From contig NZ_VFTG01000002.1 of NCBI RefSeq assembly GCF_006439355.1, positions 310,001 to 374,000 on the forward strand: DNA of 64,000 nt. The letters run 5' to 3'. The DNA is from Mesorhizobium sp. B4-1-3. Its GTDB lineage: Bacteria > Pseudomonadota > Alphaproteobacteria > Rhizobiales > Rhizobiaceae. Positions 20,963-29,811 of the stretch are shown one piece after another (position 1 is the first letter of the stretch; every line of letters begins with the position of its first letter). The translations under genes were made by a program, and so were the position numbers. A model generated the notes under the pieces. That model had not been told where the DNA came from. It searched no databases and saw nothing but the letters and a program-made list of their open reading frames with translations.

Positions 20963-22960
20963 ATGACCCTCGGCGCCACCGTCACCCCCGAAGGCGTCCG
21001 CTTTGCCGTCTGGTCGTCATCGGCGAGACGCCTGTGGGTCTCGCTTTTCGACGACAGCGGCGCACGCGAGATCGACCGGCTGGAGCTCAAGCCGGAAGGC
21101 GAGGGCGTGCATGCGCTCCTTGTCCCCGGCCTTGGCGACGGCACGCGTTACGGCTTTCGCGCCGACGGCGACTACGCGCCGGATCGCGGCCTGTGGTTCG
21201 ACCCGGACAAGCTTCTTACCGACCCCTATGCCGTCGAGGTCGACCGTCCGCACCAATATCATTGGCGGCTTGCCGCCAAACGCAACGAAGGCGCCGACAC
21301 CGCCTCGCTGATGCCGAAGGCGATTGCGCGTTCCTTGCTCGAGCCGGTGCCGGCCAAGCCGCCGCTGTTCCGGCCCGGCGGCCTGATCTACGAGCTTAAC
21401 GTCCGTTCCTTCACAAAATTGCATCCGGAAGTGCCGGAAGCGCAGCGCGGCACCGTCGCGGCGCTCGTCCATCCGGCCATCATCGAGCACCTGAAGCGTC
21501 TCGGCGTCTCGGCCGTGGAACTGATGCCGGTCACCGCTTGGATCGACGAGCGGCATCTGCCGCCGCTGGGCCTCAGCAACGCCTGGGGCTACAATCCCGT
21601 CACCTTCATGGCGCTCGACCCGCGTCTGGCGCCCGGCGGCCTCAACGAGTTGCGCGACACCATCGCCGCGCTGCGCAAGGCGGGCATCGGCACCATCCTC
21701 GATCTCGTCTTCAACCACACCGGCGAGAGCGACCGGCTTGGGCCGACGCTGTCGCTGCGCGGGTTCGATGCGCGAGCCTATTATCGGCATCAGGCGGACG
21801 GCCGGCTGGTCAACGACACCGGCACCGGCAACACCGTCGCCTGCGACCATCCGGTTGTGCGGGAGATGGTGCTCGACACGCTGCGCCACTTCGTCCGCTT
21901 CGCCGGCGTCGACGGCTTCCGCTTCGATCTGGCGCCGGTGCTCGGGCGCGTCGACGGTGCCTTCGATCCGGAAGCGCCCCTGCTTCAGGCCATCGCCGGC
22001 GATCCCGCGCTCGCCGACCGCGTGCTCATCGCCGAACCATGGGATATCGGCCCAAACGGCTACCAACTCGGCAATTTCCGCCCGCCCTTTCTGGAATGGA
22101 ACGACCGCTACCGCGACGATGTCAGGCGGTTCTGGCGCGGCGATGCCGGCGCGATCGGCTCGCTCGCCACCCGGCTTGCTGGGTCCTCCGACGTCTTCGG
22201 CAGGGACGACCGGCCGACGAGCCGTACGGTCAATTTCATCGCCGCGCATGACGGCATGACGCTGGCCGACATCGTCGCCTATGAGCGCAAGCACAACGAC
22301 GCCAATGGCGAGCAGAACCGCGACGGCCATAATGACAATCTGTCCTGGAACAACGGCGCCGAGGGCGAGACGGGCGAGGAGGCGATCGCCATCGCCCGCC
22401 TCAACGACCGGCGCGCGTTGCTCGCCACGCTCTTTGCCTCGCGCGGCACCATCATGCTGACGGCCGGTGACGAGTTCGGCCGCACGCAGAAAGGCAACAA
22501 CAATGCCTATGCGCAGGACAACGCCATCACCTGGCTCGACTGGGCTGGCCGCGATCGGGCTCTTGAGCAATATGCATCGTCGCTCGCCACGCTGCGCCGG
22601 GCCTTTCCTGCGCTGGCCGATACGCACTTCCTGACCGGCGAGCCGGCCAACGGATCGGAAATCCCCGACGTGGCCTGGCTGACCGAGACCGGCGCGCCGC
22701 TCGGCGAAGCCGACTGGAATGATCACGGCCGCCATCGCCTCGTCATGCTGCTCGGCGACAACGAGGGCGGCCGCCTTGCCGTGATGATCAATGGCGACCG
22801 CCGGCAATGCGTCTTCACCTTGCCCGCGCGGGAAGGCTTCGAATGGCTCCCGGCGGTCGAGACGCAGGCGGTCGATCCTGCGCGGCCGCTACCCGGCCGG
22901 AGCGTCGGTTTCATGATCGAGCGGCGTGCCGCTGGATCGCGCAACAAGAAGGGCTCGTGA
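20963..22960 (+). CDS. glgX: Glycogen debranching enzyme (GlgX)
   Basis: GlgX is an isoamylase-type GH13 enzyme that hydrolyses the alpha-1,6 branches of the limit dextrin left by GlgP. The 665-residue product has an N-terminal CBM48-like domain (VTPEGVRFAVWSSSARRLWVSLFD), the catalytic barrel with nucleophile D322 in GFRFDLAPVLGR, acid/base E358 in LIAEPWDIG, and the third acid in FIAAHDGMTLADIV. The ATG at 20963 has GGGGGAG five bases upstream. The frame runs on upstream through the repeat to 20867, but that part has no homology. It overlaps the next gene by one base. Confidence 0.95.
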   Translation: MTLGATVTPEGVRFAVWSSSARRLWVSLFDDSGAREIDRLELKPEGEGVHALLVPGLGDGTRYGFRADGDYAPDRGLWFDPDKLLTDPYAVEVDRPHQYHWRLAAKRNEGADTASLMPKAIARSLLEPVPAKPPLFRPGGLIYELNVRSFTKLHPEVPEAQRGTVAALVHPAIIEHLKRLGVSAVELMPVTAWIDERHLPPLGLSNAWGYNPVTFMALDPRLAPGGLNELRDTIAALRKAGIGTILDLVFNHTGESDRLGPTLSLRGFDARAYYRHQADGRLVNDTGTGNTVACDHPVVREMVLDTLRHFVRFAGVDGFRFDLAPVLGRVDGAFDPEAPLLQAIAGDPALADRVLIAEPWDIGPNGYQLGNFRPPFLEWNDRYRDDVRRFWRGDAGAIGSLATRLAGSSDVFGRDDRPTSRTVNFIAAHDGMTLADIVAYERKHNDANGEQNRDGHNDNLSWNNGAEGETGEEAIAIARLNDRRALLATLFASRGTIMLTAGDEFGRTQKGNNNAYAQDNAITWLDWAGRDRALEQYASSLATLRRAFPALADTHFLTGEPANGSEIPDVAWLTETGAPLGEADWNDHGRHRLVMLLGDNEGGRLAVMINGDRRQCVFTLPAREGFEWLPAVETQAVDPARPLPGRSVGFMIERRAAGSRNKKGS

Positions 22961-24615
22961 TGGTTGGCGACAATTCCGGACAAGGGAGCGAATGGTGGCG
23001 CGGCTGCGTCATCTACCAGGTCTATCCACGCTCCTTCCAGGACACGACCGGCAACGGCAGCGGTGATCTCAAGGGCATCACAGCGCGGCTCGCCCATATC
23101 GCGTCGCTCGGCGTCGACGCGATCTGGCTGTCGCCCTTCTTCAAGTCGCCGATGGCCGACATGGGCTATGACGTGTCCGACTATCGCGATGTCGACCCGA
23201 TGTTCGGCACACTCGAGGATTTCGACGCCTTGGTCGCCGAGGCGCACCGGCTCGGCCTGAAGCTCATCATCGACCAGGTGATCTCGCATTCTTCCGATAA
23301 GCACGAATGGTTCGTCGAAAGCCGCGCCAGCCGCGACAACGCCAAAGCTGACTGGTATGTCTGGGCCGATGCGAAGCCGGACGGCAGCGCACCCAACAAT
23401 TGGCAATCGCTGTTCGGCGGCCCGGCCTGGGAGTGGGATGCTACCCGCCGGCAGTACTACATGCACAATTTCCTGGCCGCGCAGCCGGACTTGAACTTCC
23501 ACAACCCGGAGGTCCAGGACGCGCTGCTCGACACCCTTCGCTTCTGGCTGGAGCGCGGCGTCGACGGCTTCCGGCTCGATACCGTCAACTACTATGTCCA
23601 CGATCGCTGGCTGCGCGACAACCCGCCGTTGGCGTCAAGCGTCGCCGGCACCAACGGGTCCACCAGCACCTATGGCTTCCAGGAGCATCTCTTCGATAAG
23701 ACGCGTCCCGAGAACCTCGATTTCCTGAGACGCTTCCGCGCGCTGCTTGACGAATATCCGGGCCGCGCCGCGGTCGGCGAGGTGGGCGACGAGGAGCGTT
23801 CCTTGCAGACGCTCGCCGCCTATGTCTCCGGCGGCGACAAATTGCAGATGTGCTACACCTTCGACTTGCTCAGCCCGCAATTTTCCGCCGCCCATGTGCG
23901 CGGCTGCGTGGAGGCGTTCGAGACGACTGCCCCGGACGGCTGGGTCTGCTGGGCCTTCTCCAACCACGATGTCGTGCGCCATGTCAGCCGCTGGACCAGA
24001 CCCGGCGAGAACCCGGACGCGGTGGCGAAGTTCTCGATCGCGCTGCTGTCATGCCTGCGTGGGTCGATCTGTCTCTACCAGGGCGAGGAACTGGGGCTGG
24101 AGGAAGCCGAGCTAGCCTACGAGGACCTGCGCGATCCCGTTGGCATCCGCTTCTGGCCGGGTGTGAAGGGCAGGGACGGCTGCCGCACCCCGATGGTCTG
24201 GGAAGCGGAGGCCGAGAATGCCGGGTTTTCGACGGCCAAGCCCTGGCTGCCAGTGCCGCAGGCGCATCGCGCTCGGGCGGTCGACGTCGAGAATGGTGAG
24301 GAGCGGTCGGTGCTTGCCGCCTATCGGTCGATCCTTGCCTTGCGCAAGAGCCATCCCGCACTGATCCAAGGCGCGATCCGCTTTCTCGGCGCCGATGGCG
24401 ATGTGCTCGCTTTCCTGCGCGAGCGTGACGGCGAAAGGCTGCTTTGCGTCTTCAATTTCTCCGCCGAGGCCACAGGCTGGGCGCTGCCCTCGGAGATCGG
24501 CGAGGCTGAGATAGCGGCATTTGACCTTGACGCCGCCGGCGTTCTCACTGGTGTTGTCGAGGACAGCGTGTTGGCACTGCCGCCTCTGGGCAGTTTCGTC
24601 GCCAGAATCGGCTGA
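22960..24615 (+). CDS. GH13 alpha-glucosidase
   Basis: A 551-residue cytoplasmic GH13 enzyme of the oligo-1,6-glucosidase/alpha-glucosidase group. It begins with the typical WWRGCVIYQVYPRSFQDTTGNGSGDLKGI. The nucleophile is D207 in GVDGFRLDTVNYY, the acid/base is E274 in AVGEVGDEE, and the third acid is in FSNHDVVRH. There is no signal peptide. The start overlaps the glgX stop (TGATG), so the two are coupled and it probably hydrolyses the short maltodextrins released by GlgX. Rhizobial AglA is the nearest relative I can name; specificity for alpha-1,4 or alpha-1,6 bonds cannot be read from the sequence. Confidence 0.9.
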   Translation: MVGDNSGQGSEWWRGCVIYQVYPRSFQDTTGNGSGDLKGITARLAHIASLGVDAIWLSPFFKSPMADMGYDVSDYRDVDPMFGTLEDFDALVAEAHRLGLKLIIDQVISHSSDKHEWFVESRASRDNAKADWYVWADAKPDGSAPNNWQSLFGGPAWEWDATRRQYYMHNFLAAQPDLNFHNPEVQDALLDTLRFWLERGVDGFRLDTVNYYVHDRWLRDNPPLASSVAGTNGSTSTYGFQEHLFDKTRPENLDFLRRFRALLDEYPGRAAVGEVGDEERSLQTLAAYVSGGDKLQMCYTFDLLSPQFSAAHVRGCVEAFETTAPDGWVCWAFSNHDVVRHVSRWTRPGENPDAVAKFSIALLSCLRGSICLYQGEELGLEEAELAYEDLRDPVGIRFWPGVKGRDGCRTPMVWEAEAENAGFSTAKPWLPVPQAHRARAVDVENGEERSVLAAYRSILALRKSHPALIQGAIRFLGADGDVLAFLRERDGERLLCVFNFSAEATGWALPSEIGEAEIAAFDLDAAGVLTGVVEDSVLALPPLGSFVARIG

Positions 24616-24622
24616 CGGCAAC

Positions 24623-26380
24623 TTACTGAACCAGCACCGAACGCCCGCAGGTCGCGCCGGTCACCCGGACGTCGGCCTCTCCCACGCGCACGCCAAGCGC
24701 CCCAAGAACGTTGTAGACCAGGCTGTCGACCGGCGCGGTCACGCCGTTGAGCAGCGTCGTCACCGCCGGCTTCACCGTGCCGAGCAGGGCGGTCAGGTCG
24801 AGGCCGAGCCCCAGCGCATTGACCGAAAGCGTCAGGTTGTCGACCAGCGATGTCGTCAGCGACTGCGTCAGGTTCTTCGTCGACACCGTCTTGATCGCCT
24901 TGTTGGCGATGTCGGTGGCGTTGTAGGTCAGAGTGGTCGGCGTCATGTTGGTGACCGAGAAGGCCGACGAGCCCGTCACCTGCAGCACGGGGGCGAGCAA
25001 CAGCTTCAGGTCCGCAATATCGGCGTCGGAGAATGACTGCGGCTTGGTGAAATCCGCGAAGCCGCTTGCGCTGCTGTTGGCGAGATGGGCTGAGACCACG
25101 CCCGGCTGCGCGGCGATCGAAACCTTGATGCTGGAGGGACCCGTCGGGCAGCTGATATCGGTCAGCTTCGCTTCGGCATAGGCCACTTCGACATTGAGCG
25201 GCAGGTGGACGGCGACAAGACTGGTGCCGCCGCCGAGATTGGAATTGCCAAGTGTCACACTGGCGTTGAGCTTGATTCGGGTCTGCGCCGTGCGCACCAC
25301 GGTGCCGGCTTCTCCCACCGCCAGCCAGGCCGAGTTCTGCATCGGCTCGCCGATGGCGATCGCCAGCGTCGTCGATGCCAGTCCCGGAATAGTGGCGCCG
25401 AGATTGACCGCGACCTGGTTCGTGCCGTTCGCCAGAGCGGCCGCCGCGGTGAGCATGCTGAGCGCGCTGGCCGTCACGTTGAGTCCGGCCGGCTTTTGCC
25501 CGAGGCCGAGATCGCCGACGGAGCCGAGATCGATGAGGGTGCCGAGCGGAATCTTGGCGGTGTTGGTGGCGCTGGAGGCCATGGTCTGCAGGGCGATCTT
25601 GGCCGTGCGGTCCAGCCCCGGCACGTTGGCCATCGCGGTGGCGATCTGGCCGATCGTCGCCTTGGAGGCGAGCACGTCGGAATAGCTCACACCCGTCAGA
25701 TGCAATTGCGTCGCCAGCGCATCGGTGAACGAAAGAACGTCGACATCGGCCGACACCAGTGAATTGTAATCCATCACGCTGAGCGAGATGCCGTTGCCGC
25801 CCAGAAGACCGCCGAGAAGCGCGTTGAGAACGCCGCCATTGAGGCTGGCAAGCCGCGAGCCGACCGAAAAAGCCGCTTGCGGCTGCGCGCTGGCGATTGC
25901 CGTCGTGCCGAGAGTGGGCGGCGCCATGATCGAGCCGGCGAAATAGAGCGTGCCCTGCTTCTTCAGGGACACCTGCACGGCATTGTAGGGTAGCTTGCCC
26001 GCCTCGAACCGGCTGCCGGCGGCAATGGTGCTGACGCCCGTGTAGCGCCCCGGCACGATCTGGACGACCGCCTTGGTGGCGGTCGGCGCCACGGTGGTGC
26101 CTTGTTGCTGCACGGCGACCGAGGTGATGCCGTTGTCGGCGAGCGTCGTCAGCACCGCCTGCTGGGCATTGGTGATGTTCGAGGCAGCGGTGATGGCGGC
26201 AAGGTCGACAATCGACTGCGCGGCCCGGCGCTCGTTGTAAAGCGAGCCTTCGTCGATCGCGAAGGCGGTCAGCGCCAGCGCCACTGGCGTGCATAGCGCC
26301 GTCATGACGGCGAAATTCGCGCTACGGTCGGCGAGCAGCTTCCGCGTCGCCGCAATCAATCCCCGCTTGGCCCGCATCAT
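24623..26380 (-). CDS. TadG-like pilus assembly/membrane protein
   Basis: A 585-residue protein with one N-terminal membrane segment (FAVMTALCTPVALALTAFAIDEGSLYNERRAAQSIVDLAAITAAS) that matches the DUF2134/TadG N-terminus, followed by a long Ala-, Thr-, Ser- and Leu-rich exported domain. Two cysteines (TDISCPTG and ATCGRSVLVQ at the end) could form a disulfide. TadG proteins work with Flp/Tad pili, but no tadA, tadB, tadC, cpaB or flp gene is in the window. The ATG overlaps the stop of the TadE-like gene. Its 3' end lies eight bases from the alpha-glucosidase stop, so the two converge. Confidence 0.8.
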   Translation of the reverse strand: MMRAKRGLIAATRKLLADRSANFAVMTALCTPVALALTAFAIDEGSLYNERRAAQSIVDLAAITAASNITNAQQAVLTTLADNGITSVAVQQQGTTVAPTATKAVVQIVPGRYTGVSTIAAGSRFEAGKLPYNAVQVSLKKQGTLYFAGSIMAPPTLGTTAIASAQPQAAFSVGSRLASLNGGVLNALLGGLLGGNGISLSVMDYNSLVSADVDVLSFTDALATQLHLTGVSYSDVLASKATIGQIATAMANVPGLDRTAKIALQTMASSATNTAKIPLGTLIDLGSVGDLGLGQKPAGLNVTASALSMLTAAAALANGTNQVAVNLGATIPGLASTTLAIAIGEPMQNSAWLAVGEAGTVVRTAQTRIKLNASVTLGNSNLGGGTSLVAVHLPLNVEVAYAEAKLTDISCPTGPSSIKVSIAAQPGVVSAHLANSSASGFADFTKPQSFSDADIADLKLLLAPVLQVTGSSAFSVTNMTPTTLTYNATDIANKAIKTVSTKNLTQSLTTSLVDNLTLSVNALGLGLDLTALLGTVKPAVTTLLNGVTAPVDSLVYNVLGALGVRVGEADVRVTGATCGRSVLVQ

Positions 26381-26823
26381 ATCCCTCCGACGCGGATCGT
26401 CGACTGGCTCTGGATTGTCGTGCCCGGCAGCGGCAGCGTCCGGAATAGGTTCCAGATCGGCAGGTTGCGCGCATCGTAGGTGACAGAGACGACGAACTGG
26501 CTGCCGTCGGCGACGCTGTCCTGCGCGTTGACGGTCAGCTTGTTGGGGTCGACGAACGGATAGCCCGAGACGTCGTGAGCGACGAAATCGGTAACCAGCG
26601 CCTGCCGCTCGGTCTGGTTGAGGCCGGCAATCGCCGTGCGTGCCGCATCGGCGGCGATCTGCTGCACCGAATGGCTGGCGCCGAAATAAATCCCATATGC
26701 AACCATGCCGAGCAGAAGCAGGATGAAGATCGGCGCAAGCATGGCGAATTCGATTGCCGACGTGCCCGTGGCGTCAGCCCGGAAACGACACCACAGAACG
26801 GGGGAATTTCGGTTTTTCAGCAT
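26377..26823 (-). CDS. TadE/TadF-like pseudopilin
   Basis: A 148-residue protein with a prepilin-type leader: a basic N-terminus, then TG|TSAIEFAMLAPIFILLLLGM, in which Gly is at -1 and Glu at +5 as expected for prepilin-peptidase processing. This is the TadE signature. The ATG at 26823 was chosen because it places the leader correctly; the frame continues upstream to a GTG at 26946, and neither start has a strong ribosome binding site. Overlap with the TadG-like gene suggests that the two products act as a pair at the cell surface. Confidence 0.8.
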   Translation of the reverse strand: MLKNRNSPVLWCRFRADATGTSAIEFAMLAPIFILLLLGMVAYGIYFGASHSVQQIAADAARTAIAGLNQTERQALVTDFVAHDVSGYPFVDPNKLTVNAQDSVADGSQFVVSVTYDARNLPIWNLFRTLPLPGTTIQSQSTIRVGGI

Positions 26824-27006
26824 GGTGCGCAGAATGCCAAAACCTGCCTGCAAAAACAGAAAACGCCTCGAACAACCAGCAGGTGTGCCAAGTTGAAAGC
26901 AAGCTCTAAGCTTTAGTTTTCGCTGTTTAAGCGTGATGACGCTCACTTTGCGTCAAGCAGGCAATGGTTGAAATAAGATTTCGCTGTGTCTAGTCTCCTG
27001 CCACCA

Positions 27007-27102
27007 GCCGCCGGAAGGGACCGGCGGCACGCCTGAAACGGGGCCGTTTCAACGGTTCCGGGGTGTCAAAACTTAAAAAAGGCGCGGCTGAGGGGCCGCG
27101 CC
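27007..27102 (+). promoter_or_regulatory. Three consecutive hairpins in the leader of the peptide-transport operon
   Basis: Just before the binding-protein gene lie GCCGCCGG/CCGGCGGC (27007-27014 with 27021-27028), GAAACGG/CCGTTTC (27035-27041 with 27044-27050) and GGCGCGGC/GCCGCGCC (27081-27088 with 27095-27102). AAAAAA precedes the third stem, so on the minus strand it reads as a stem followed by T6, a good leftward terminator. On the plus strand the set may stabilise or regulate the mRNA. Confidence 0.5.
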
Positions 27103-27117
27103 GACAGGGAGAACTTC

Positions 27118-28710
27118 ATGCTGAAAAACGTGCTGAAGGCGACAGTGTTCGCCACCACCATGGCTCTGGCGACCGGGGCCTTCCATACGCCTGCCTTCGC
27201 CGAAACGGTCTACAACCGTGGCGCCGCCGCCGAGGCGGAGACGGTCGATCCGCACAAGACGTCGACGGTCTACGAGGCCGATATTATACGCGACCTGTTC
27301 CAGGGCCTCGTCATGCATGATCAGAAGACGAACCTCATTCCGGGCGCCGCCGAGAGCTGGACGGTGTCGGATGACGGCACCGTCTACACCTTCAAGCTGC
27401 GCAAGGACGGCCTCTGGTCCGACGGCACCCCGGTGACGGCAGACGACTTTGTCTATTCGTTCCATCGGCTGGAAGATCCCGCCACCGCTGCGGAATATGC
27501 CTCGATGCTCTATCCGGTGAAGGGCGCCGAGGACTTCAACACCAAGAAAGGCAAGGCCGAGGGTATGGGCGTGAAGGCGATCGACGCCAACACGCTTGAA
27601 GTCACGCTGAAGGCTCCGACGCCCTATTTCCTGGAGATGCTGACCCACCAGGCGACCTATCCGGTCAGCAAGGCTTCCATGGACAAGCTCGGCGCCGACT
27701 GGATCAAGCCGGGCAAGCTGGTTTCCAACGGCGCCTACACGCTGGCGGAGTGGGTTCCCAACGATCACATGAAACTGGTCAAGAACCCGAAGTTCTGGGA
27801 CGCCGCGAGCGTCAAGCTCGATGTGGTCAACTATATCCCGACCGAGGATCGCTCGTCGGCAATGAAACGCTTCGAGGCTGGCGAACTTGACAGCTATGGC
27901 GATCTGCCGACTGAACAACTCGCCGATCTCAAAACCAAATTTGGCGACCAGGTCCGTGTCGGGCCATATCTCGGCACCTATTATTATGCGATCAAGACCG
28001 ACAAGGCGCCTTGGGACAATGTCGAGCTGCGCAATGCCATCTCGATGGCGATCGACCGTGACTTCCTGGCCGAGAAGGTCTGGCAGAACTCCATGCTGCC
28101 TGGATATTCGATGGTGCCGCCGGGCATCGAGGGCTACACGCCGGCACTGGCCAAATATGCCGACATGCCGCAGATCGACCGCGAGGATGCGGCCAAGAAG
28201 ATCCTGGAAAAGCTCGGCTACACGCCCGAGCATCCGTTGAAGATGGAGATCCGCTACAACACCTCGGAGAACCACAAGAACACGGCGGTCGCCATCCAGG
28301 AACAGCTGAAGCCGCTCGGCGTCGAGGTGACGCTGCTCAACACCGACACCAAGACCCACTATAGCTTCCTCGAGCAGAAGGGTAACTACGACGTCGCCCG
28401 CGCCGCCTGGATCGCCGACTACAAGGATCCGGAGACCTTCCTCGGCATCTCGCGCAAGGCGAGCGGCAACAACTACTCGAACTACAACAGCCCTGCCTAT
28501 GAAGCCGCTATGGACAAGGCAGCTGCCGCCGGCGGCAAGCCTGAGGAGCGCATGAAGGACCTCGCCGCAGCCGAGCGCATCCTCGTCGACGACGTCGGCG
28601 AGATCCCGCTTCTCTACTACAGCTACCACGACATCGTTTCCTCGAAGGTGCATGGCTTCGAAGACAATGTGATGGACATTCATCCGTCCCGCTTCATCTC
28701 CAAGGACTGA
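27118..28710 (+). CDS. Oligopeptide ABC transporter substrate-binding protein (OppA-like)
   Basis: A 530-residue periplasmic binding protein of the SBP_bac_5 family. The signal peptide should be cleaved after residue 28 (PAFA|ETVYN). The family signature near the mature N-terminus is AEAETVDPHKTSTVYEADIIRDLFQGLV, followed by AESWTVSDDGTVYTFKLRKDGLWSDGTPVTADDF. This resembles OppA/MppA, so peptides are the likely ligands; ligand identity is inferred. The ATG follows GGGAGAACTTC. It begins a unit with the permeases and fused ATPase. Confidence 0.93.
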   Translation: MLKNVLKATVFATTMALATGAFHTPAFAETVYNRGAAAEAETVDPHKTSTVYEADIIRDLFQGLVMHDQKTNLIPGAAESWTVSDDGTVYTFKLRKDGLWSDGTPVTADDFVYSFHRLEDPATAAEYASMLYPVKGAEDFNTKKGKAEGMGVKAIDANTLEVTLKAPTPYFLEMLTHQATYPVSKASMDKLGADWIKPGKLVSNGAYTLAEWVPNDHMKLVKNPKFWDAASVKLDVVNYIPTEDRSSAMKRFEAGELDSYGDLPTEQLADLKTKFGDQVRVGPYLGTYYYAIKTDKAPWDNVELRNAISMAIDRDFLAEKVWQNSMLPGYSMVPPGIEGYTPALAKYADMPQIDREDAAKKILEKLGYTPEHPLKMEIRYNTSENHKNTAVAIQEQLKPLGVEVTLLNTDTKTHYSFLEQKGNYDVARAAWIADYKDPETFLGISRKASGNNYSNYNSPAYEAAMDKAAAAGGKPEERMKDLAAAERILVDDVGEIPLLYYSYHDIVSSKVHGFEDNVMDIHPSRFISKD

Positions 28711-28728
28711 CAAGAAACCTTGGCCGTG

Positions 28729-28755
28729 CCGCCGCTCTCTTTTTGGGAGCGGCGG
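28729..28755 (+). terminator. Hairpin after the binding-protein gene
   Basis: CCGCCGCTC (28729-28737) pairs with GAGCGGCGG (28747-28755) around a ten-base T-rich loop, in the 177-base gap before oppB. There is no T-run on its 3' side, so it is likely to act as an attenuator or RNA-stability element that keeps binding-protein mRNA above permease mRNA. Confidence 0.55.
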
Positions 28756-28887
28756 TCGCGGTCTGTCGTCGTGCCGGGCCGAAAGTCGGATTGGATTTTC
28801 AGGTTGCCCGGTGCGAAGATCAGAGATGCCGGCGCGCCACGGATCTTCGACTGGAGAGCCTGTCGCCCTGGCTGAAGCGGGGCGCCG

Positions 28888-29811
28888 ATGCTGCGTTATG
28901 TCTTCCGGCGGCTGTTGACCGCCATCCCGACACTGTTCGTCATCGTGACAGTGGCGTTTTTCCTGATCCGCGTCGCGCCAGGCGGCCCGTTCAACCAGGA
29001 GCGGGGCTTGAGCCCCGAGATCAGGGCCAATCTCGAAGCGCAGTTCGGTCTCAACGATCCGCTCTGGCTGCAATATGTCCACTATCTCGGCAATCTTTTG
29101 CGCGGCAGTTTCGGCCCGAGCTACAATTTGCCGGATTTCACCGTCACAGAACTCTTCGCCAAGGGCCTGCCGATCTCGGTGCAGATCGGTACATCGGCAC
29201 TGGTGCTGGCGCTGCTGTTGGGCTCGATCCTCGGCACGATCGGGGCGCTCAACCAGAATAAAATAGGCGATTATTCGGTGATCGCCTTGGCCACCGCCGG
29301 CAGCACCATCCCGACCTTCGTCACCGCGCCGGTGATCCAGCTCGTGTTCGGACTTTCCTGGAAGCTGTTGCCGATCGGCGGCTGGGGTGACGGCGCCTTG
29401 ATCAACAAGGTCGGACCGGTGCTAACGCTGGCCCTGCCGCAGATCGCCATCGTCGCGCGCCTGATGCGCGGCTCGATGATCGAGAGCCTGCGCTCGCACC
29501 ATATCCGCACCGCCCGCGCGCTCGGCCTCTCCGACTGGTCGGTGGTCGTCAAGCACGCACTGCGCGGCGCTGTCCTGCCGATCGTCTCCTTCACCGGCCC
29601 GGCCGCAGCCGCGCTGTTGACCGGCTCGATCATCGTCGAGACGATCTTCTCCATCCCCGGGGTCGGCCGCTACTTCGTCGATGCCGCGCTCAACCGCGAC
29701 TACACGCTGGTCATGGGAACTGTGGTGGTGATCGCGCTCTTCACCATCGTCTTCAACCTGATCGTCGATCTTCTCTACGCGGTGGTCGACCCGAGGGTGC
29801 GCTATGACTGA
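28888..29811 (+). CDS. Oligopeptide ABC transporter permease (OppB-like)
   Basis: A 307-residue inner-membrane permease with an N-terminal helix (RRLLTAIPTLFVIVTVAFFLIRVAPGGPF) typical of the OppB/DppB family, five further hydrophobic stretches and the ATPase-contact EAA loop ARALGLSDWSVVVKHALRGAVLP. The extracytoplasmic loop after helix 1 (GLSPEIRANLEAQFGLNDPLW) is characteristic. Eight bases overlap the next permease gene. Confidence 0.94.
   Translation: MLRYVFRRLLTAIPTLFVIVTVAFFLIRVAPGGPFNQERGLSPEIRANLEAQFGLNDPLWLQYVHYLGNLLRGSFGPSYNLPDFTVTELFAKGLPISVQIGTSALVLALLLGSILGTIGALNQNKIGDYSVIALATAGSTIPTFVTAPVIQLVFGLSWKLLPIGGWGDGALINKVGPVLTLALPQIAIVARLMRGSMIESLRSHHIRTARALGLSDWSVVVKHALRGAVLPIVSFTGPAAAALLTGSIIVETIFSIPGVGRYFVDAALNRDYTLVMGTVVVIALFTIVFNLIVDLLYAVVDPRVRYD

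Noticed and set aside
24321..26294. A 657-codon minus-strand frame overlapping the TadG-like gene
   Set aside because: It is Gln/Arg-rich low-complexity translation in the wrong frame, while the overlapping frame has a membrane helix and family similarity.
27073..29082. A 669-codon minus-strand frame opposite the OppA-like gene
   Set aside because: Antisense shadow of a well-supported binding-protein gene.
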